Of a DNA stretch of 7,837 nucleotides, positions 7,001 to 7,837 are shown one piece after another (positions within the stretch are counted from its first letter, which is position 1; the number at the start of each line of letters is the position of its first letter). The notes beneath the pieces were generated by a model. It was not told where the DNA came from. It ran no database searches and saw nothing but the letters and a program-made list of their open reading frames with translations. Origin of the DNA: an uncultured bacterium (GTDB taxonomy: Bacteria; Vulcanimicrobiota; Xenobia; Xenobiales; Xenobiaceae); the NCBI GenBank assembly GCA_934644775.1, contig CAKUDB010000033.1:1-7837 (forward strand), read 5' to 3'. Made by a program: the position numbers and the translations under genes.

Positions 7001-7232
7001 ATTGCGTAAGAGTTCCGATTTTAAGATCAACGACCGTATCGACACTTGGCTAGAAGGCGCTTGGGATGATTTACTTAAAGCTGTTGAAGCTCATCGCCAA
7101 ACGATTATGAGCGATACTTTGAGTTTAAGTCTAACTACCGATGGAGGCGCTCCTGCCGACGCCAACTCTGTAGAGGCTGAATTTGTAAAGAAAGGCCCTA
7201 AAGTACGTATTTACGTACGTCGTCATCAGTAG
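4041..7232 (+). CDS. ileS: Isoleucyl-tRNA synthetase, long IleRS2 type with GVHH motif
   Basis: A 1063-residue class I synthetase that charges tRNA-Ile with isoleucine in the cytoplasm. Length and sequence point to the long (type 2, eukaryote-like) form rather than the common bacterial form of about 930 residues. Order of parts: catalytic core with DGPPTANGNPGVHHV (48-62) and GWDCHGLPVE (87-96); CP1 editing domain with TTTPWTLPGN (233-242) and GSGIVHIAPAFGADD (328-342); second core half with EGLDQTRGWF (570-579) and KMSKS (611-615); helical anticodon-binding region from about 660; C-terminal extension. Cys pairs at 185/188, 405/408, 477/480 and 521/524 are possible zinc sites. The usual HIGH signature is replaced by GVHH (58-61), with the first and third positions swapped; this variant has been reported in some IleRS2 enzymes with extreme mupirocin resistance. 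ATG 4041 is served by AGAGG at 4029-4033, 7 nt away. The gene has its own promoter and leader, and no terminator with a T-run follows it. Confidence 0.96.
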   Translation: MNTRFPNVDPRASLPSLEEETLKFWKEENIFAQSLEIREGAPEFVVYDGPPTANGNPGVHHVQARAYKDLFPRYKTMRGFKVRRKAGWDCHGLPVEIEVEKRLGFSGKPAIEKYGIEPFCKECRRSVMTYEDAWRKLTERIAYWTDLDNCYMTMSNDYVESVWWSLKELWNKGLLYLGYKVVPYCARCGTPLSSAEAGSAYKDVEDPSLYVRFPLSEPEKLGLPAQSALLVWTTTPWTLPGNVAACVHPDLEYVAAKLEDGRVLILARTLLRQALNLDAEAPEPEILASFQGSDLVGTKYQAPYQWYDFGEKVGHRVVSGSFVTSEDGSGIVHIAPAFGADDLDVGRKNDLPIVHPVKTDGHFRDDAHFVAGLWFKEADPKIIEDLKERQLLFRIKKYAHTYPHCWRCGTPLLYYATDSWYINNTSLQKRLIEKNQEIDWHPAHIKNGRYGDWLNNLVDWAISRTRYWGTPLPIWTCQECGEREAIGSYAELAERAEQDIDIHAADFDPHRPYVDRITFKCKKCGHTMHRVPDVIDCWYDSGSMPFAQLHYPFENKELFEKSYPADLICEGLDQTRGWFNSLHQLGVMLFDKIAYKSVICHGLVLDGQGEKMSKSRGNVVNPWDVLQSQGADAIRWYLYTSAPPELSRRFSAELVAEASKHLSTWWNTWQFFLLNANVAEVDLSVPAPSESYTDLDKWILARLQQTIKAVSDYLDVYDLTKAAKNLENFVDVLSNWYVRLNRRRFWENDSAAYHTLYECLVTLAKLQAPFTPFLAEEVWRNLVLSVDPKAPKSVHLASWPEFDESKFDSQLLQDGNTAMQIISIGRSARVASKQKVRQPLSEVLIGVTTEADRRSVERFRDYVLDELNVKAIKFISAEQNFLDYIVKPNLPTVGPRYGKLLGAIRQELSGDRAKEIALQSLDGQEVKLDIKGTEVILAPTDLLVEIKSPEGYAASVEGSFVVAVSTVITEDLRLEGLARDLVRNIQELRKSSDFKINDRIDTWLEGAWDDLLKAVEAHRQTIMSDTLSLSLTTDGGAPADANSVEAEFVKKGPKVRIYVRRHQ

Positions 7233-7325
7233 CTGGCTAGATGGCGTCTGTTATGTAGCGCATTTTTTGCTATGTAGAGACGCTAATAGTGTAGGCCCGC
7301 CGTTAGCTATTTCTTGTTAGCTCCA

Positions 7326-7404
7326 GTTTTAGCCATATCGACGCTCCGGTTTGATTAGTCTCACGTCCGTTCGACTAAGACCTGCGCTACCGATATGGCA
7401 AAAC
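7326..7404. repeat. 14-bp inverted repeat with one bulge and an inner hairpin
   Basis: GTTTTaGCCATATCG (7326-7340, bulged A at 7331) pairs with CGATATGGCAAAAC (7391-7404). TTAGTC (7355-7360) and GACTAA (7373-7378) form an inner stem. The right-hand AAAAC is shared with AAAACTT (7400-7406), which can instead pair with AAGTTTT (7414-7420). Confidence 0.85.
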
Positions 7405-7468
7405 TTCCGCTATAAGTTTTGGCAGCGGGTTCATGTCCATGTTGGCTATCTCCAGCAATGTCTTTTCC

Positions 7469-7520
7469 AGGCTCGAACTGACCGACGCGGGCCCAGTAGC
7501 TCGGTCAACGTTCTTCGCCT
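7469..7520. repeat. Composite inverted repeat, 15 bp in three blocks
   Basis: AGGC, GAAC and TGACCGA (7469-7472, 7475-7478, 7479-7485) pair with TCGGTCA, GTTC and GCCT (7501-7507, 7510-7513, 7517-7520). Small internal loops separate the blocks. Confidence 0.8.
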
Positions 7521-7535
7521 TCCGCTATAACTGTT

Positions 7536-7617
7536 CGCCAGTTTTGAAATGAACGGGCTTTGGCTCAAAAGTCGGCGCAGTAAGTGCAACGATACTGCGC
7601 ACCCCAAAAGGCTGGCG
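7536..7617. repeat. Composite inverted repeat, 20 bp in three blocks
   Basis: CGCCAG (7536-7541), CTTTGG (7558-7563) and GCGCAGTA (7575-7582) pair with TACTGCGC (7593-7600), CCAAAAG (7604-7610, one bulged A) and CTGGCG (7612-7617). A local hairpin AACTG/CAGTT (7529-7533, 7539-7543) competes with the outer block. Confidence 0.8.
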
Positions 7618-7634
7618 CAAACGAACATGGTGTA

Positions 7635-7719
7635 GTCCTTGGCTTCGGCCCATTGCCGGTATGGCTGCGTAGCCGTTAGGCGAAGCAGACGCCGGCAATC
7701 TCGGCCGGAAGCCTTGGAC
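7635..7719. repeat. 22-bp inverted repeat in four blocks
   Basis: GTCC, GGCTTC, GGCC and ATTGCCGG (7635-7638, 7641-7650, 7652-7659) pair with CCGGCAAT, GGCC, GAAGCC and GGAC (7692-7699, 7703-7706, 7708-7713, 7716-7719). A symmetric TT/TT loop lies near the base. GGCT gcgt AGCC (7663-7674) caps it. Confidence 0.88.
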
Positions 7720-7767
7720 GAACCGACAAACTGGGAAAGTCTCCGTTTCTGTGATATTTATAGCGGA

Positions 7768-7827
7768 GTTTAGCCTATAGCAAAGCGAAAGGCTCTTATA
7801 CGCCTGTAGCTTGCTATAGGCGTAAAC
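7768..7827. repeat. 16-bp inverted repeat with one bulge
   Basis: GTTTA and GCCTATAGCAA (7768-7783) pair with TTGCTATAGGC (7811-7821) and TAAAC (7823-7827), bulging G7822. AGGC (7790-7793) and GCCT (7802-7805) form an inner stem. Confidence 0.88.
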
Positions 7828-7837
7828 GCAGCCAGCC

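Larger units (their letters stand above)
7404..7767. repeat. 12-bp direct repeat plus a distant inverted copy
   Basis: CTTCCGCTATAA occurs at 7404-7415 and at 7519-7530. TTATAGCGGA, complementary to ten of those bases, lies at 7758-7767. Either copy could pair with the distant one. Confidence 0.85.
7232..7836. ncRNA. Candidate large structured RNA, about 605 nt
   Basis: The whole region after ileS is gene-free but packed with nested inverted repeats. GCTGGCT (7232-7238) pairs with AGCCAGC (7830-7836), closing the entire stretch. Inside, in order: GCGTCT/AGACGC (7244-7249, 7278-7283); AGCTA/TAGCT (7305-7309, 7318-7322); a 14-bp stem 7326-7404; a three-part stem 7469-7520; a three-part stem 7536-7617; a 22-bp stem 7635-7719; CTCCG/CGGAG (7741-7745, 7764-7768); a 16-bp stem 7768-7827. 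Well over 100 base pairs can form. Stems broken by single-base bulges and small symmetric loops are typical of functional RNA rather than of simple repeats. The strand is undecided: no promoter or T-run terminator is evident inside, and both may lie outside or be supplied by ileS read-through. No hallmark of rnpB, ssrA, SRP RNA, 6S or an intron was seen. It may belong to a known large RNA class; alternatives are a long 3' UTR fold or a DNA-level palindromic element. Confidence 0.55.

Noticed and set aside
7203..7218. GTACGTA-TT-TACGTAC palindrome at the end of ileS
   Set aside because: It is within the coding region (VRIYVRR), has a 2-nt loop and is explained by codon choice; not a terminator.
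7446..7628. 60-codon open reading frame on the - strand
   Set aside because: Lies across strong inverted repeats, has no ribosome binding site and no domain.
7232..7836. RNase P RNA, tmRNA, SRP RNA, or group I/II intron
   Set aside because: No GAGGAAAGTCC block, no tmRNA-like ends or tag frame, no SRP apical motif, no domain V. The TTAGTC/GACTAA pair is in the wrong order for a group I P7.

Overview
The window looks like chromosomal DNA from an anaerobic member of the Bacillota. The grounds are strong AGGAGG-type ribosome binding sites, an oxygen-sensitive type of iron-dependent alcohol dehydrogenase, hairpin-plus-T-run terminators and the general codon use. A Negativicutes or Clostridia gut-type organism is plausible, but I cannot fix the genus. 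All protein genes are on the + strand.

Layout. Positions 1-486 hold no convincing gene. Positions 487-729 encode a small helix-turn-helix-like protein carrying a perfect 15-bp tandem duplication. Positions 842-1921 encode an Mrr-like (PD-(D/E)xK) restriction endonuclease with an N-terminal domain that may read modified DNA; it has its own promoter. This left third reads like an accessory segment, because immediately after it (about 1978) lies the tail of a low-molecular-weight protein tyrosine phosphatase whose N-terminal catalytic loop is missing. The junction is therefore either the edge of an insertion or deletion, or an assembly chimera.

The right two thirds look like ordinary host chromosome: an AT-rich control region with three GAAAAAT(A) repeats and an 11-bp inverted repeat, an iron-containing alcohol dehydrogenase (2497-3705), a strong terminator (3748-3799), a good extended -10 promoter (3821-3849), a leader of about 185 nt with several T-runs, and a 1063-residue isoleucyl-tRNA synthetase of the long IleRS2 type (4041-7232). 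The synthetase carries GVHH where class I synthetases usually have HIGH, the variant linked to very high mupirocin resistance.

The most unusual part is the last 605 bases (7232-7836). They lack a credible gene but form a nested series of long, mostly perfect inverted repeats. The two ends also pair with each other over 7 bp, so the whole stretch can close on itself as one folded domain. I see no match to rnpB, ssrA, SRP RNA or the core of a self-splicing intron. It is a candidate for a large structured non-coding RNA, either new or a member of an existing large-RNA class that I cannot identify by eye.

The genes do not form one pathway. The nuclease module is probably defence, the alcohol dehydrogenase is fermentative redox metabolism, and ileS is translation.
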